DNA of 64,000 nucleotides from Embiotoca jacksoni (Eukaryota > Chordata > Actinopteri > Embiotocidae), in NCBI GenBank assembly GCA_022577435.1, contig JAKOON010000021.1, positions 660,501 through 724,500 on the forward strand. The letters run 5' to 3'. Positions 12,541 to 26,300 of this stretch are shown here, in pieces. The notes beneath the pieces are model-generated. The model was not told the origin of the DNA. It ran no database searches and saw only the letters and a program-made list of their open reading frames with translations. The position numbers and the translations under genes are program-made. Each line of letters starts with the position of its first letter. Positions within the stretch are counted from its first letter, which is position 1.

Positions 12541-13898
12541 CAGATATGATTAATTCAAATGTTTTCTTTGTTGCGTTGATGTGAAATTTAATGAGGCACT
12601 TCTTTTATTTTGAAAATGTTAGCTAATACAAGGTTTATACAGCTGATGTTACGCTTGAGTTCATATGATAACAGGGAAAAGGTAGAGAAGCTTCCAAGTT
12701 ATATACCACAATATTTACAGCAACAACAGGCTTTAGACAAAATTACTCTTTTTATGTTTTGATTTTTTTATAACCTCTGCAGTCTTTCCAGCTGAATTTG
12801 CATAAATAGTCTCATCTTCAAGAATTGTTTGTCTTTATTAGGGACTAAGCAGTCCAAAGACGAGCGGCTTACTTTACAAAAATGTTTTTTATTTCATACC
12901 GTGACAAACAAGTGGGAGAGTGTGTTAAGTTATAATCTACATTTTTTTTTAAATTTGCGTGTTGAGTGTTGTGAGACTGAATGAACGTCGGTGTGAGGAT
13001 CATAATTTTTTTTTTTTATGTATTTTTCCAGGTGATAACACAAGTGAATGTTGTTAACAGACATTTAATAGCAGGACAAAACATTTATAAATTCAATCAT
13101 GTTTGCTGTCGCCGCGTTGAAAGACTTGTCAGTCGATATAAGAGTGACAGCAGGTCGGTGCTGCAGTTCTTCTGTTTACGTTTCAATGATGAATTGCTCC
13201 TTTAACACCTATCTGGCTTGACTTTGTATGAATGCACGATTAACAAAGCATAACAGGAACATTGATTCAGTGTGAGTGATATACCTGCTGCCCACCTTTT
13301 TGTTAGAAGCCCCCTGGTTTTATTGATATACAATCCGTCCAAGCTTTCTTCCAAAATCTGAAAACAATCAACGTGCAGTGCAACACAATGCCGAGGCATT
13401 AATCACAAAAAGAGCAGCGCTTTATTCCGCACAAGCACGGGACTGTTACAACAGCTGCTAAGCATTCTGGTAAAGCGAATGATTTATGGCTGTGTAGCAA
13501 TAACGATGAGACAGAGTCATTACCATATCGACAGGCTCCCAGATGGATTATCCTCATTGATTACTTCATGGCCTGTTGATAAGTATTTGTTTGAAAGGCA
13601 AATGGGGGAAGAAAAATGGGCTCGATGGACCTGCTCTGCCGCAGACACGGGAACCAATCTACCAGAAATATTTCTCACCATCTCCTGAGTTTTCTTCTCA
13701 CCGCAAACTGGTATCGTGTTTGAGGGTTATGTTCAGCGTTTCATGCCAAAATTGCCAGATCAAAAGAGATGGGAGGTAAACAGCCCGGATGATGAGCAAC
13801 ACCGAAGAGAGAGTTCACGTGTAAGATTTCACAGCTAATCACAGGCCGCTCTGATTCATGGCGCACCTCGCTCCACTTCGCCGTATATCATATGATGC
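12541..13898. other. Non-coding, no gene seen
   Basis: AT-rich. Minor T-runs near 12943-12950 and 13007-13017. No gene supported. Confidence 0.4.
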
Positions 13899-13926
13899 TT
13901 TTTTTTTTTTTTTTTTTTTTTTTTTT
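13899..13926. repeat. Poly-T tract, 28 T
   Basis: An uninterrupted T28 followed by CCCTCTCTCG. Confidence 0.9.
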
Positions 13927-15479
13927 CCCTCTCTCGCCACACAGGCTTCCCATCCTATAACCTTGCCAAGGTCAGTTGAAGGAAATGATACTGCGAGACC
14001 ACAAGATTTATGAGAGATTCACTCCCGTTGGCCTCCCTGTTTACAGAATACATTGACTCCCACCACGGAGCCGTTTCCTTCCCCGGTGGTTTACAAAGCA
14101 GGAGCCCATCTATTGGGTGTCACAGAGAGCAGGAGCCCGGCAGCTTGTCTCCTGTGACAGGTGCTAATTGAGAACCAAACACAGGTTGCATCCGGTTTAA
14201 ACCTCAAAGCTTCCCTTTGCCTGTCTGCCACTGCACTGATATGGATTCACCTTGGACACTGACATGAACACAAATCAAAAGATTATACGTTACAATACAA
14301 AACTATGCATTGCGAAGCTGAAAATATGAACTAAATCGGACCAGTTATGGCACCTGAGATATGCTATTTTATGTTTGCATACATTAAATGTTAGGAGAAA
14401 ATAAATATCGTCAACTGAGACTAAAGTGTTTCTGTCTTGCATCAGATACGTGAAATGAGTTTTTGTGAGGATTCATATTCAAGTTTGTGGCCAACTAAAC
14501 CTTAGATATTTGCTTTTTATGGTGCTAAAAACATGAAGAGTGGATGACTGAATGACACTATAATTTAACACTGAACAATCCAACATCACGAATAACCAAA
14601 TCTCCGTCCAACATCCGGCCTCCTTTTATCTCCGTTTTTGTCTCCGTTTGCCAAATGTCTGGCTCTTTGGCTGCTTAATCTTCTGCTTCCTCCACCAACT
14701 TACTGTCTGGGCAGGTAGTTTGTAGTCACTTTAACCAAGCGTGTTTGCCGACGCTATTTAATGCCCGTGGCAATAAGATTCATGAGACCAAAGATGTGGG
14801 GCTGAAAAGCAAACAAGGATGCAGTCAGAGGCCCTTTAGAGCTAAGGGGAACTGCAGCATTGGGTGATGATTCTCAAAGGGTCTCAGACAATAAGTGAGC
14901 CCATTAAAAAATACATGATCAATTGTGGATGTAAAAATACCGATTGTTTATTACTTTAAAGTTAAAGAAAGACTATGGTATTGACTTAAAAAAAAAAAAA
15001 AAAAAAAGATAAACAAAGATATATTGTTAACCTGTGATGATACAGAAGCGGTAAAAGTCAGATGCGCTATAAACATGTCCGCCACTCCAAACTCCACTGT
15101 AGCATCACCACATGCTATAAAGGGCACGCTCTATCCTGCATTGGCAAGAAACAGTAACAGTAAATAGAAACACAATTTCTAGGGATGTTCCTTCATTCTT
15201 CAGATGAGATCTATGTAGAGAAAATCGGACTTTACAATTTTTTTTTTTTTTTAAAAGGATATTGAAACTGGAAAACTGTCTTTGCATGTTTTAGGCTGAA
15301 GGAGGAATAAGACTCGTATGATAGTCAGACAGTTTCAACTGCTACAATATCTGGAGTGTGTTGTGCTGACCCATCAGCTGATTGCAGTGTGAAGCCGAGA
15401 CTCAAGAAGCTGGTGCAAAGTTAAAAATTTGAATTTCCCCAATCAGACGATCTGTCTGTGAGTGAAAGTAGATAATCCG
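13927..15479. other. Non-coding, no gene seen
   Basis: Includes an A-run at 14988-15007 and a T-run at 15238-15252. 14000-14200 is tract-free and could be conserved. No gene supported. Confidence 0.4.
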
Positions 15480-15780
15480 CGTCAGATTAATTGAGGATAT
15501 AGGGGTGACTGGCCTTCACATGCCCTTGGCATCGTAATAACGGGATGGCGAATGGGTGCGAGTGCATCGCCCCTTGTCAGTGACGGGGTGCTGCCCTGCC
15601 CCTTGCTCGGGGAGGACCGGGGCTTTAAATTGCTTCCATCTCTGAGACTCTGATTAATGAGAATAGTTCTAATCGGAGTTCCTGAGGCCAACAGCATTAG
15701 TCTTAATCTTCCAGGCCCCATCCAGCAGCAACACTGACATTTAATGTAGTGCTAGTGCAATGGTAATGAGAATTCATTCC
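15480..15780. promoter_or_regulatory. Candidate conserved non-coding element
   Basis: Tract-free and GC-richer than its surroundings, with repeated homeodomain cores (AGATTAATTG near 15483, CTGATTAATGAG near 15650, TCTTAATC near 15700). Enhancer identity is inferred from composition alone. Confidence 0.38.
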
Positions 15781-18779
15781 CCAACAAGGGAGCAAACTCT
15801 TCTACCCCCCACACAGGTCTTGGATTTGGGAAGGTTATTGGCCCCGAGTTTCAGGGGTTATTAGTTCTCTTCAGGCCATGAGTTACCTAAAATATCTTGT
15901 GTTTTACAGTCCACTTTGAAGCAGGACAAATTAAACCGTGCTTGAGCACACAGACGATTTAAAGCTCCTACACACAGCTTAGATTCAGTCTAGCACGGTG
16001 CTAAAATTAACAAAATTCACAAGAGTTTTGATGAGAGATGGATTCTTTAAGAGCTAAAACGGCAAACTCCTGGTGTCCAGTTCCTCAAATGTAAAGATTT
16101 TCTTATTTTCTCCGTTGTTGTTTTTTTCAATTAAAGTTATTGTGTTTGGGTTTTGGACTGTTAGTCAAACAAAACTCTTGGAAATGTCGATGCTCATTTG
16201 ACCCTATTTATGGGCTAAATACCTTGAAATAATCATTACTTTCGTTCGGCAGTCTGGGGCATAAACCGGTTATTATTTTTTTTTGTTTTGTCAAAATGTA
16301 AACAGTCAATTAAAACATTGGTTAACTAAGTTGCAGCCTTATAGATTAGCTGCGTTACTGTACATGTGTGTGTGTGTGTTTACGTCTGTGTGTGTGCTAC
16401 AGGTTGACATTTGCGAGTGTGTGCTTGCACTTAATGTGTATAAATTTGACTGTATGTGAAAAACAGGCAATCATAAAAACAATGGTGTAAAACCAGGCAA
16501 CCTCTATCAACTATATAAAAAGCCATTCTCGCTGTCGGGTGCACTTGTACCGATGCAAACAGTCCTCCTGTGCTCGGTTAGCAGTAAGTAAATTGCTCTG
16601 GGATTTGTATTGCCGGAATGCTTTAGCAGGTAATTCCTCTCTGTCTTTCATTTTGTTTGTCTGTGTTAAGTTCCCACTCTGGCCCCATCCATTCTCACAT
16701 CCAGTTCCCAGCTTTGTCCATCCATCAATGGGCGCACTTTGTCAGTGCTGACTTCATCCTGGCGGCTGCAATCACATCTGAGCAGGGCCCAACTGCCATC
16801 GGGGAGCTTTTTCACCTCCCATCTGCATCTCCCCGATCTGCTGACGGAGCCCCTGACGCGCAGCGTTTTCTATTGCACAGGCAAGCAAAAAAACACTAAT
16901 GCTGCACCTCATTTCTCCAAACCACTGTTGGCCTCGCATGGCAAGACGAGGGAGTGGAGGTTGAGAGAGGGAATGAGGTGAGATTGAGAGAGGCAGGGAG
17001 GTAAAGAGGGGGACCGGTTTCACAAAGGATTGGCTCTCAGGTCAGGCTACAGCTCAATTTGCCTTTTCTTCTCAAATACATCAATAGACATCAGGACTAG
17101 AAAATGTATCACTAATTAAGGCATGATAAGCTGCAAGTCAACTGTACTTTGGAGGAAGAGAGAGAGGAAACGGAGAGAGGGAGGCAGCTGTTACACGTGG
17201 ATGTGTCAGTGATCTTTGTACCGTAGACATCTATTGACAATCTGTGTGCAACATAAGGTCGGGGCTGGATTGTATTTTATTAAACACGGTTCTAGTATGA
17301 AACCTGTTCAGCATATCCTTTACCAACTCTTACAGAATGAATCAATCTTAAGATTTCAGCAATTTTAAGCAGGATTGTCAATTATCATTTTTATGCAATT
17401 ATCACGTCGTGCTACCGATATTAGTACAGCAGCACGTGATATCGGTTTGTTTTTTTTAACAGTGTGGGGCTGGAAAATGTGAGAAGAAGAAGAATGGGAC
17501 CTTGCGAGTAGAAAGTGTGCATCTTAAACACTAGCGGGTGTTCAAACTGAAAATAGCGTTGCAGCAAAACAACGTAGGCAGCTGCAGTGGTGGGAGTTGT
17601 TGCTTCGGGTATCAGTGACACATAAAATATGATCCAGAGAGTCCAGTTTGATACCAGACCTGTGACACTGAAGACAACCAAACACTGTAGCCTGGAGCTT
17701 GTTTATACTCGGTTTTAGAAACTCTGGAAAGTTATGGCATATATCATTTTATCTTTCATTATGATCTTGAAGGAATGTGCACTTGCACATATTTGATTGG
17801 TGTCTGACCAGATTACATTGTGCTGTGGTTTAGCCAAATTGAGCCTGGTTCAACTTTTTGACCACACAACTCTGTCATTTTTTTTTATTGGATCACTCTG
17901 TGCCTTATCACTTAATTATCAATCAATTCATCAGCTCATTATCTGCACTAATTTTAGGTGGCAAAGATATATATAAAGTCATATTCAAGAACTGAAAGTC
18001 AAAATTTGATGATGAAATTTTGCCAGAGAAATTATATATTTACTACTTCAATTTTTTGTTCGTTGATCTTTGCAAACAAAAACAGAGGAGGGGCTAATAG
18101 ACTTGAAACTGGATCTAAATTGAATTTGCAGTCTGAGTATTGGGCAAAGGGGAAGACAATATGATCCTAAAGCAATATCACAATATTTCAGGGTATTTAC
18201 GCAAACAATACTCTCGATGATAGAAATGTTAAGATACCAATACCACTGGAATTCTATGATTTTTGATCTCGTTACCAAAATAAAATCCAATGAAATGAAC
18301 TATTTTATTTTCATGAACTGTTTTACTTTACAAAACTTTCATTCACGCCACAAAAGTGGGATGAAATATATAAAGTAATATAAAAAAAAATATTAGTTAT
18401 TTATACCTAAATATTGGGGGGGGGGGACAGGGGAAAACACTGTTTATATAGACACTCTCAGCAATGCTTCCTGTTGTTGTGCGCAAGTTATGCGTGTATA
18501 GTAATAACGTAATGATGTATACAGTAACACTATAATGCAATTTTTTTTTTGCGACAGACATGAAATGGCACGCCACTAGCAGCGTAAAAAGATACTTTTG
18601 ACATTTTGCGTATGAAAAGTTCTGAAAGGCATTCAAGGAACAAAGCTGGAAACATGAAGACACAATTAACTTCTGAAATAGAATATTTGATCTAATCCAC
18701 AATAATTGCTTCTACAGTTCAACTCTTTAAAAGAAACACGGATGACACCAACAATGATCTTTACAGGAGAAATTCACAC
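15781..18779. other. Non-coding with minor simple repeats
   Basis: Holds a (TG)n tract at 16364-16396, A/T-rich blocks near 17950-18400, a G11 run at 18416-18426 and a T-run near 18540-18550. Open frames at 16539-17023 lie on both strands in several phases with no domain. No gene supported. Confidence 0.45.
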
Positions 18780-19100
18780 AGCTCCTTGATTCACACTCGC
18801 TTACATCAGGGAGCACTAATTAGACCGCTATGGAGGGTTATTAATAGGCTGGACTTTCCAGAATGATCTTGTTATAAATGGGCCCTGTCAAGACTTTCCT
18901 CAACCTCCAAATGAGTATTCTCACTTCACTGCCCCCATCCCGAGCATCAGCACTAGCGCCGAATAACAAATGATTGCTATTAACTGTATTGTCAGTAATG
19001 ATGCCCGAGAGCAAACAAAAGTCCATAAATAACAATTTGCGGAGGTAAAATGAGCCCCTTAAATGAGACAGATACGAAGGTGAGTCGCGGCAAATGACGT
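18780..19100. promoter_or_regulatory. Candidate conserved non-coding element
   Basis: Tract-free, with GCACTAATTAGACC near 18812, GGTTATTAATAGG near 18836 and CCATAAATAACAATTTGC near 19022. Reads like a vertebrate enhancer core. Inference only. Confidence 0.4.
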
Positions 19101-20674
19101 GAGGGCCAGGAGGGAAGAGGAAGTGGCTGCTGTTGGGGTTGAAGGAAGAAAAAGAAGAATGGCTGATAACAAGGTTTGATCCAGGGAATGAAAATTTGGC
19201 TGCTCTGACCTGCCCGGTGCTTCCCATGCTGGGGTGTAATGTTATTCACAGATCACAGCTTACTCCACACACACGCACAGACACAAAAAAAAAAAAAAAT
19301 CCCCCACCAAACACTCAGCTGAGTGGGCTTAAACAACAAAGCGGCTCCTGCTCAAGTCGTTTACCCGGACACAAAGGCAATTCCTCATATTAATTAAGCC
19401 CTGTCACCGGCATGCTCGCTCCCTCTCGCCAAGCACATGTCCGCAGCTCTGATATGTGGGCTAAGTGTTTTCCCTGATGCCTCACTCTCAGCCTGCTTTT
19501 CGCATAAAGCCTCTAGTGGGAGCCGCTGTTTACAGAGTCAGTTCCACTTACGCAAATCCCCCTGCCGTGTAAACAATATCCACGGCGACTAAACAGAATG
19601 CCGGCGCTGGGTGTTTACGGCATGAAAAATGTTTATCCAATTAAGTGACATTTCAATAACATAATCCTAAAACCATGAAGGCTTTTAACAAGATTACATG
19701 ACCTACAGTGAGGCAAGAGAGTCACCCGCTCTGCGACATGTGGCTCAATAACATTAAAAGCAGCACCGGAATATGACCATAATTGCTTGGAGTACAACCC
19801 TGCCAGTGGCTGGTTCCAGTGGACAAAAGTGAGGCACGCTGATGTCTCCAACTATGAAATATGACACTGCAAAGCTCATAATTGAAAGAAAATAAGATTA
19901 TGTTTGAGTCAAGAGGATTTCTGCGTGAAGAGCCTTATTTCAGTTGTTCGAAATGTAAAAACAAGCCCAAACATGAACGGAGAATGATTTGATTCTCTTT
20001 GTGTTGAAGTTAATGAAAACGTCAATCGCTCCACAATAACTCCGAGGTGTGCAGCTCAAGCTAGTGCATCAAAATAATGGGACGCATAAAACCGGGGGCC
20101 AAACGCTACGCGCGGGAAAACAAATATGGAGAAGAAGGTATCAAAATAACGAAAGATTGTTTATGTATTGTGGCATGAAATGGGAGGGTGTGCGAGAGAG
20201 GCCGCGGCAGGGAGAGGTGATGGTGACGGATGGACAGAACTGACAGTGCGGTATTCATCCTGCACGCTAGAGCGCACGTCCTGCTAGTGGCGGTCGACAG
20301 AGCAATAAATCACAGGCCCTCCATCCTGTATCTACAGCTTATTACATCCACCATGACAAATAAATAATAATCCCTGTCAGCACAGCCCTTTGCTCAAGGA
20401 TTGAGTCTGAAAGCGTTTGCTCATCACTCCTATTCCTGAGTGAAAACACCAAAGCAGGGGAATTGAAAGGCATGGCCCTCTGAAAGTCTCAAAGACAAGA
20501 AAAAAAAAAAGAAATGGCACACAAAAGCCAAAGATCTAAAAAAAAAAAAGAGCAAGTGGGTGCAGCGGGCTACAATAAAAACACATAATGTTATGCTCAG
20601 CAATCACCATGGTTATAAACATAATGATAGTTTCAATATTAGATGGATTTATTGTGGCTCCATCATGACTTTAT
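19101..20674. other. Non-coding, no gene seen
   Basis: An A-run near 19286-19299 and A-rich bits near 20502-20550. 20290-20420 (AATAAATAATAATCCCTGTC) resembles a conserved element. No gene supported. Confidence 0.4.
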
Positions 20675-21535
20675 AGTGAGGAAACATTTATTCAGATCCT
20701 CTCTTTAAGGTGAAAGTAGCATTATATTGTTGTATAATGTGATTACTAAAACCGATAAACTAACATGTAAGTAGCATTTGAATATTATTATAATTCAATG
20801 ACATAATATACTGTTAAAATGTTAAATTTATAACCTAAAAGTGAGTTTATATTATATAAATAACTCTGTTTAAAATATGATTGATTTTTCATTATTCTGT
20901 CTTCACACAATAGGCAGTAGTTAAATGGACAATAAACATAATATATGGCTGGACTGTGTCTGAAACTCTAAAGGGCTTTTAATCTGAAATGGGAGCTTTT
21001 ACTTTGAAATGGATACAGAAAGTGGCAGACTTTGGCCAACTAATGGTTTAAGATATTATCACTCAGTCTCATTAACTTAGTTAGAGACAGACATTTGGAT
21101 TTATAGGACTGGCCCCGCTAATATGGTCCTGACAAAAATAAAATATAAAAAATTTTCCTTTGAAAATTTGAATTTTTGACATCAGTATTTCTAACATTTT
21201 GGCATTAACTTGGAAGCAAGGCAGAATAAACCTATGAGGTGACATTGGGGTAAAATCTATTGTTGATGCTTTGTTAAGCCCTCGACCACAAATGTATCTA
21301 GGGATCTCTAATATCCGAGCACAAAAATACCAAAGGTCTTAATATATGTCTCAATGGGTCTTTCAAAAAGGGGCAGTGGAATATTAGAAGATGAGTAATC
21401 TAACTTTTCCTGCAAGTAATCATAGTTGTCAGTTAATGTAGCGAGCAGCTGCTATTTGGTCGGTTGGTTGGTTGGTTGGTTAGATGGATGAAATGCAAAT
21501 ACTCAAACTACAAATACGTGTACTTTTCCACCCCT
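20675..21535. repeat. Possible diverged repeat, family E
   Basis: ATTTATTCAGATCCTC near 20688, AAGTAGCATTATATTG near 20715 and AAATACTCAAACTACAAATA near 21497 resemble ordered pieces of the teleost repeat also found at 39480-39897. Large parts do not align by eye. A short (GGTT)n tract sits at 21460-21481. Confidence 0.3.
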
Positions 21536-22109
21536 CTGAATTCCACAAATGCTAAATAAATCATATAAAAAGATTTAAGGGCAGAGGACATCGAAGTATG
21601 AACACGCATGACTGTCAGGCTTGAGCTACATCAAATATAATTTTCCATTTGGGTAGAACCAGCAGTTATCTAATTGTTTAATCAATGAATGTGCAGAGCT
21701 GCTGGCTGTATTGTTTGGATCAATACAAACTGATTTACATGTGTCTACAGAGAAACACATCCTCCTCGCTGCTCGTGTCCCTCTGGGCCTCCTCCTCCCC
21801 GTCACATTATTTAGAGGACATGTGCTGTGAAGCTCATTTCAAGCCTTTGTCCCTCATGCCCTCGTGTTTCTGTAAATTGTATAAGACCATTTAATCTTGC
21901 CTAGATGAGGAACCATTTACTTTGTGCCGTCCTTCAATAAAAATTAAAAGCTCTCATAAAACCAAGAACGAGAGTGGAACGCCCTCGTCTAAATCAAAGA
22001 GTGTTGTACTTTCAGAAGGCGAGTCTCAACACTACTCGGGACGGTTTTACTTTGACATTTGTAGATGACTTGAAGTGTTAAAAAGAGAAAATAAAATGAA
22101 GATGAGAGC

Positions 22110-22510
22110 GTGCCGTCATAAAGGTTAGTGAACTGTAATTGGAGCTCTCCATCTCCGCTTGTAATAGGTGTAAAATTGTAAACAGGGCGAGGGATGTGAG
22201 ACTATGTCCTGTGGCTCCTTTAGGGATTGCATAAACATTAATCATGGGATCACTCGGCCATGATTAATCATGAGCACTTGATCATGCTGATCTCTGAGAA
22301 GAAATAAGGAGCTCATTATTGCTGTCTCATAACACTGACTATCACTGTAAAATTCCGCCAAACGCAGACGACCAATTTTAATCTCCAGAAAGGGGCTTTA
22401 TAATAAGATCACTCATGATGCTAAATATGTTTCTTGTTTCTCGACTTGCCAATGAGCCAACGGACAATAAATTAATTATGTCATTTACTGATGAAATCAA
22501 CTCCACTTAG
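22110..22510. promoter_or_regulatory. Candidate conserved element with a palindromic TTAATCATG cluster
   Basis: Tract-free. Includes a 10-bp perfect inverted repeat, TTAATCATGG at 22238-22247 and CCATGATTAA at 22258-22267, and the 14-bp perfect palindrome CATGATTAATCATG at 22259-22272. ATAAATTAATTATGTC follows near 22476. Three TTAATCATG units in about 35 bp suggest clustered homeodomain/POU sites. Enhancer function is inferred. Confidence 0.45.
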
Positions 22511-22539
22511 GCACAGCAGAGGTTTGAGCTAAATTCCAA

Positions 22540-22925
22540 TGTCAGCATACCAACACGTTCAAGATGACATTAACGTGCTGATGTTCAGTCGGGTGTGTTG
22601 GTTACCATGATCACCATCTTACTTTAGTGTGAACTGATGTTGGTTGTTGATGAAAAGTTGGGGGATTCTTGTAATGCGGGGAACATGCATGCGTGAACCA
22701 AATCTCATATCAATCCAACGTGTCGCTCAACGCCACAAATGTCAACTTGATGTTAAGCCTGGCTCCCCCCACCTACTGTTCTCAACTTCGGTCTTTGCCG
22801 CGATTATAGTCTGGAAACCCCTCGGCCACTCTGAAGGGCGGACCAATCAGTGACCCCTCAGGGTGATGACGATGAAGTCAAGTGTTTTTGAAGTCTAGTT
22901 CCAACGATGTCAGCTGTGGAAGAGA
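22540..22925 (+). repeat. Teleost interspersed repeat, family C, copy 1 (composite)
   Basis: The first part holds ACGTGCTGATGTTCAG near 22573, TTACCATGATCACCATCTTA near 22602, and GCCACAAATGTCAACTTGATG near 22733, in the order I remember for a very common percomorph repeat. It is followed by AAGCCTGGCTCC and GCGATTATAGTCTGGAAACCC (near 22800), then AGTTCCAACGATG. The second part is shared with 45957-46100. Confidence 0.65.
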
Positions 22926-23227
22926 TGAAACGATACAATTGGTTGTAGCAACACAAAGCAAATATCTATGAATTGAAGCCGGAGTTTGCAAAGTCTGCGA
23001 TGGACATTTGCCGACACAGCGCTGCACTCTGCTCATATTGGAAGAGGGCCTCTTATATGGTGGTCAAAGCCAATATGTTGAAGGCCGCTCCAATAGTTTC
23101 AAAATTAACCTATTAGGATGCAAGAAGAATCCTTAATGGAGTCTGGTTAGACCCTTTTTTTCCTGTGTATATCCATAATCAAACATTCTTAACTTTGTAG
23201 GGTTAATTAAGAGTATGCAATCATTTC

Positions 23228-23300
23228 TAACAGTTTTCTTCAGCAAATGGAACATCTTTGGGTTTCGGACTGGTGATCAGACAGAACAAGCAATTTCTCT
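23228..23300 (-). repeat. Teleost interspersed repeat fragment, family B
   Basis: On the minus strand it reads CTGTCTGATCACCAGTCCG, then AAACCCAAAGATGTTCC. It matches the minus strand of 47820-48046 and the plus strand of 27550-27695. Confidence 0.6.
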
Positions 23301-23310
23301 TTGATTTCAC

Positions 23311-26300
23311 AGCTTTCTCTCACTCTGACTGCTCCGAATCCAAATCTAAGCGAAGAGGCGACAAAATCCTCCTGCCAGGTTTTGTTTATTGTCAAAATGA
23401 ACCAAGACGTGAGCGAAGAGCTTGCTGAAGACCCGACGACCTCTGACTGCGTGACTTAAAACAGCATGTCACCCAGAAAAAGACAGAGTATAATATTAAC
23501 ATATTTTTGGTAAACAGTAAATCTCTCCCAAGCAAACAGTCTACCTGAACTCGCTGGAAAGGCCCAAATTCCACGCAGCGGGACAGTGAGTATTTGGAGA
23601 CCACGTAAAGCATGTGACAGGCCTTCAGGCTTGAAGCAGATATGAGTCAGTTGCTGAGTTTATGTCACACAATTTAACACATTACTGAAATCTCACGGGA
23701 TTACGAACTCTTAAATCATCAGGTACCCTGTAGGTAAGTTGATGGACAGAGCAGACAAGCACCTGGGTGGGAGAACCTGATAAGAGCTGGTTTTCCACTG
23801 CTCACCCTGTTACATTAAGGGGGTCGAGAGTTCACGCCCCACTCTTCAACTCTTCAGGCTGGGCTTTGAACTCCTGACCCACTGGAAGTGTGTGTGTGTG
23901 TGTGTGGGGGGGGGGGTTAGATCCTCCATGCACAGTAGCCGCATTTACAAATGCATGCTGACGCCATGCCAGTAAAGCGGAATCGAGAGGAATCTGATAA
24001 CATCTCGCTTTAGAAGGAGCTGCTCAGCCAGTTCTTTGTATTTATGGGCAAGTCTCATGTTTACCCCCGACCATAAATCATGTTAATTGGTTTACTGATA
24101 AAATGTCTGTCAGGCCCCATTCACAAAGTGCTGTGGCACCCCCAGTTACTGTTTAATCTTTGTCCCGCAATAGTTCATCTGTTTAACTGACTGGAGGTGA
24201 GGAGGAGTGGAAAAGGGAGTTCTTCTCCATATCACAGCAGTGTGATGGCAGTTTCAGCCACTGCTTTAAATGCTAAATGACACAACTTTCACTGCAAAAC
24301 AAATTGCAGGTGAGCACCTCAGCAGATCGCTTTTCCAGGTCAGCAGATCAACTCTTTCCAATTAATTTGACTTTTTTTTTTAAACAATAGCCACCTTCCA
24401 ATTTCTATTCATCACGCAGGTGTTCGCAGTATCGTCGGAGTGGTTGCTCTGATCTGTTCAAAGAGGGCAATATCTCATTCTTCAGGCTGCTGGTGACAAA
24501 TAAAAATCGCCTGGTTTAAGACTTCTGAGTAAATTGTATCGACTTTCTGGCAAGGACATTGAAGCCCACAGGACTAAACTGTCCCTCGTCAACGGATAGA
24601 CCACACACAGACGTTCATTTACCTGTCAGATTAACATTAGGAGTGACTCTGCTGCAGGCCATATTGGCAAGAAACCAGGAACAGTACACGGAGAAAGAAC
24701 TATTTGTCTTCGCAAATGTCAACGAATGTTAAGTCACAAAAATCAATAAACATTAAAAAGCAAAAAAAACATACAAAGACAACCGTTTATTTTATAGAAC
24801 AAGAAGACTTTCTTGTTACAGTTTAGTCTCTACTGTGAAACTTGCCTTGACTTTACTATGTTAAATGCAAGTTGCGAAAAGAAAAAAAAAAAAAAAAACA
24901 CAGCTGTGCTGATAGTTGCACATAATTACACATAAGTTTCTTTCTAAGTGGACCATGTGCCTCCATAAGAAGCTGAGGCAATGCAATGCAATCTACTCTT
25001 ATTTGGCTGGCGTTGATCTTTGCATGATTAATGGTTTGAAAGGATCCGGAAAAAAGGTCAAACGCAGAGTTGGGGATGGAGCAGCTATACAGGGTAATTA
25101 AGACAAACATGATTAATAACCCCAAGCTGCCTCTGTGTTCTGTAAACAAGATGCAGCCAGATGGGATGCATATTTTGAATATCGCAGATTAGTTTTCCAG
25201 AGCATAAGGGCACGCAGCTATTGAACGCACCCTTAAATAAGCCTAATATTTATGTTGTTAAAACACAGTAATAGCCTGTGATGTATGATGAGAGTGCATT
25301 AATGTAACAAACTTTATACCTCATTGAAGCTGCACAATCCATCTGAAAATAGCATTACATCAATGACTACAGTAATGGAATAGAAAAGTCATTGGACTTA
25401 ATTGCTCCTTAGCTTTATTGTCTCCAGAATATGAGCCGCAGACAACGCGAGTGCAGTGTAATAGCTCCATCATGGAGACTTTCAAGACAAGCTGTGATTA
25501 CGGTCCTGACTGAGGGGTGCGGGAGGGTGAGGGGGGGTGGGGGGGGGAGTCTCCCACTCTCATCATTCAATCCATCATCTTGCCCACTCTCCTCTGCCTC
25601 TGCCCACCAGTGTGACTGACAGTATAGAGGGGATCAGGTCCAGCTTCCAGGGAAAGCAGGGAGACAGGTGTCAAAATGGTCCAGCAAGCAAATCTAACCG
25701 CCGCTAATCAGCCCTGTTGTTCCTCTACAATCCATGTCGAGTCCGCAGCTCTCATTCCGTATGAAAAACAATTACGCCGGTTTGAAGTTGAGCGCGCACT
25801 AACTCACCTGTCTCTTCCGATAAGTGTAAAGACGGAGCAGAGGGAGGGGAGAGCGAGACGGAGAGGGCAGTGGAAGAGAAGCGGAAATCGGATGCAGTGA
25901 CGAGTGTGACGCGGAATGTGTTTGGATACTGTATATAGTTTCTCAGGCTTCTCAAAAACAGCAGGGGTGCATCTAAAGATATCTCAAACACCTGATTAAC
26001 AGCTCAAGTGAAGAAAGTCAACTGGAAGACACAACACTGAATAGCAGACCATGTGAGGAAAGATGAAACCAGAAGGATCAAAGTGATGTTTTGATCAACT
26101 AAAAGGTCTGTTTTCTTTAACTAATATCAGGATATTTTCTGAGTATTTCTGCAATAACGATATACTTGACAGACAAAATATTTAAAAAACATTTTTCTTA
26201 TTAACGTCAAGAACAGTTCTAGTTATATACGTGAGCCTAAATGTAAAAGTTTCCCTTTAATCGAGTAAAAAGTAGCATTTCCCACAGATTTTTTTTTTTA

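Noticed and set aside
23735..23890. Possible tRNA-derived SINE (GGTCGAGAGTTCACGCCCC resembles a B box)
   Set aside because: No matching A box at the right spacing, no cloverleaf and no tail. One weak box is not enough.
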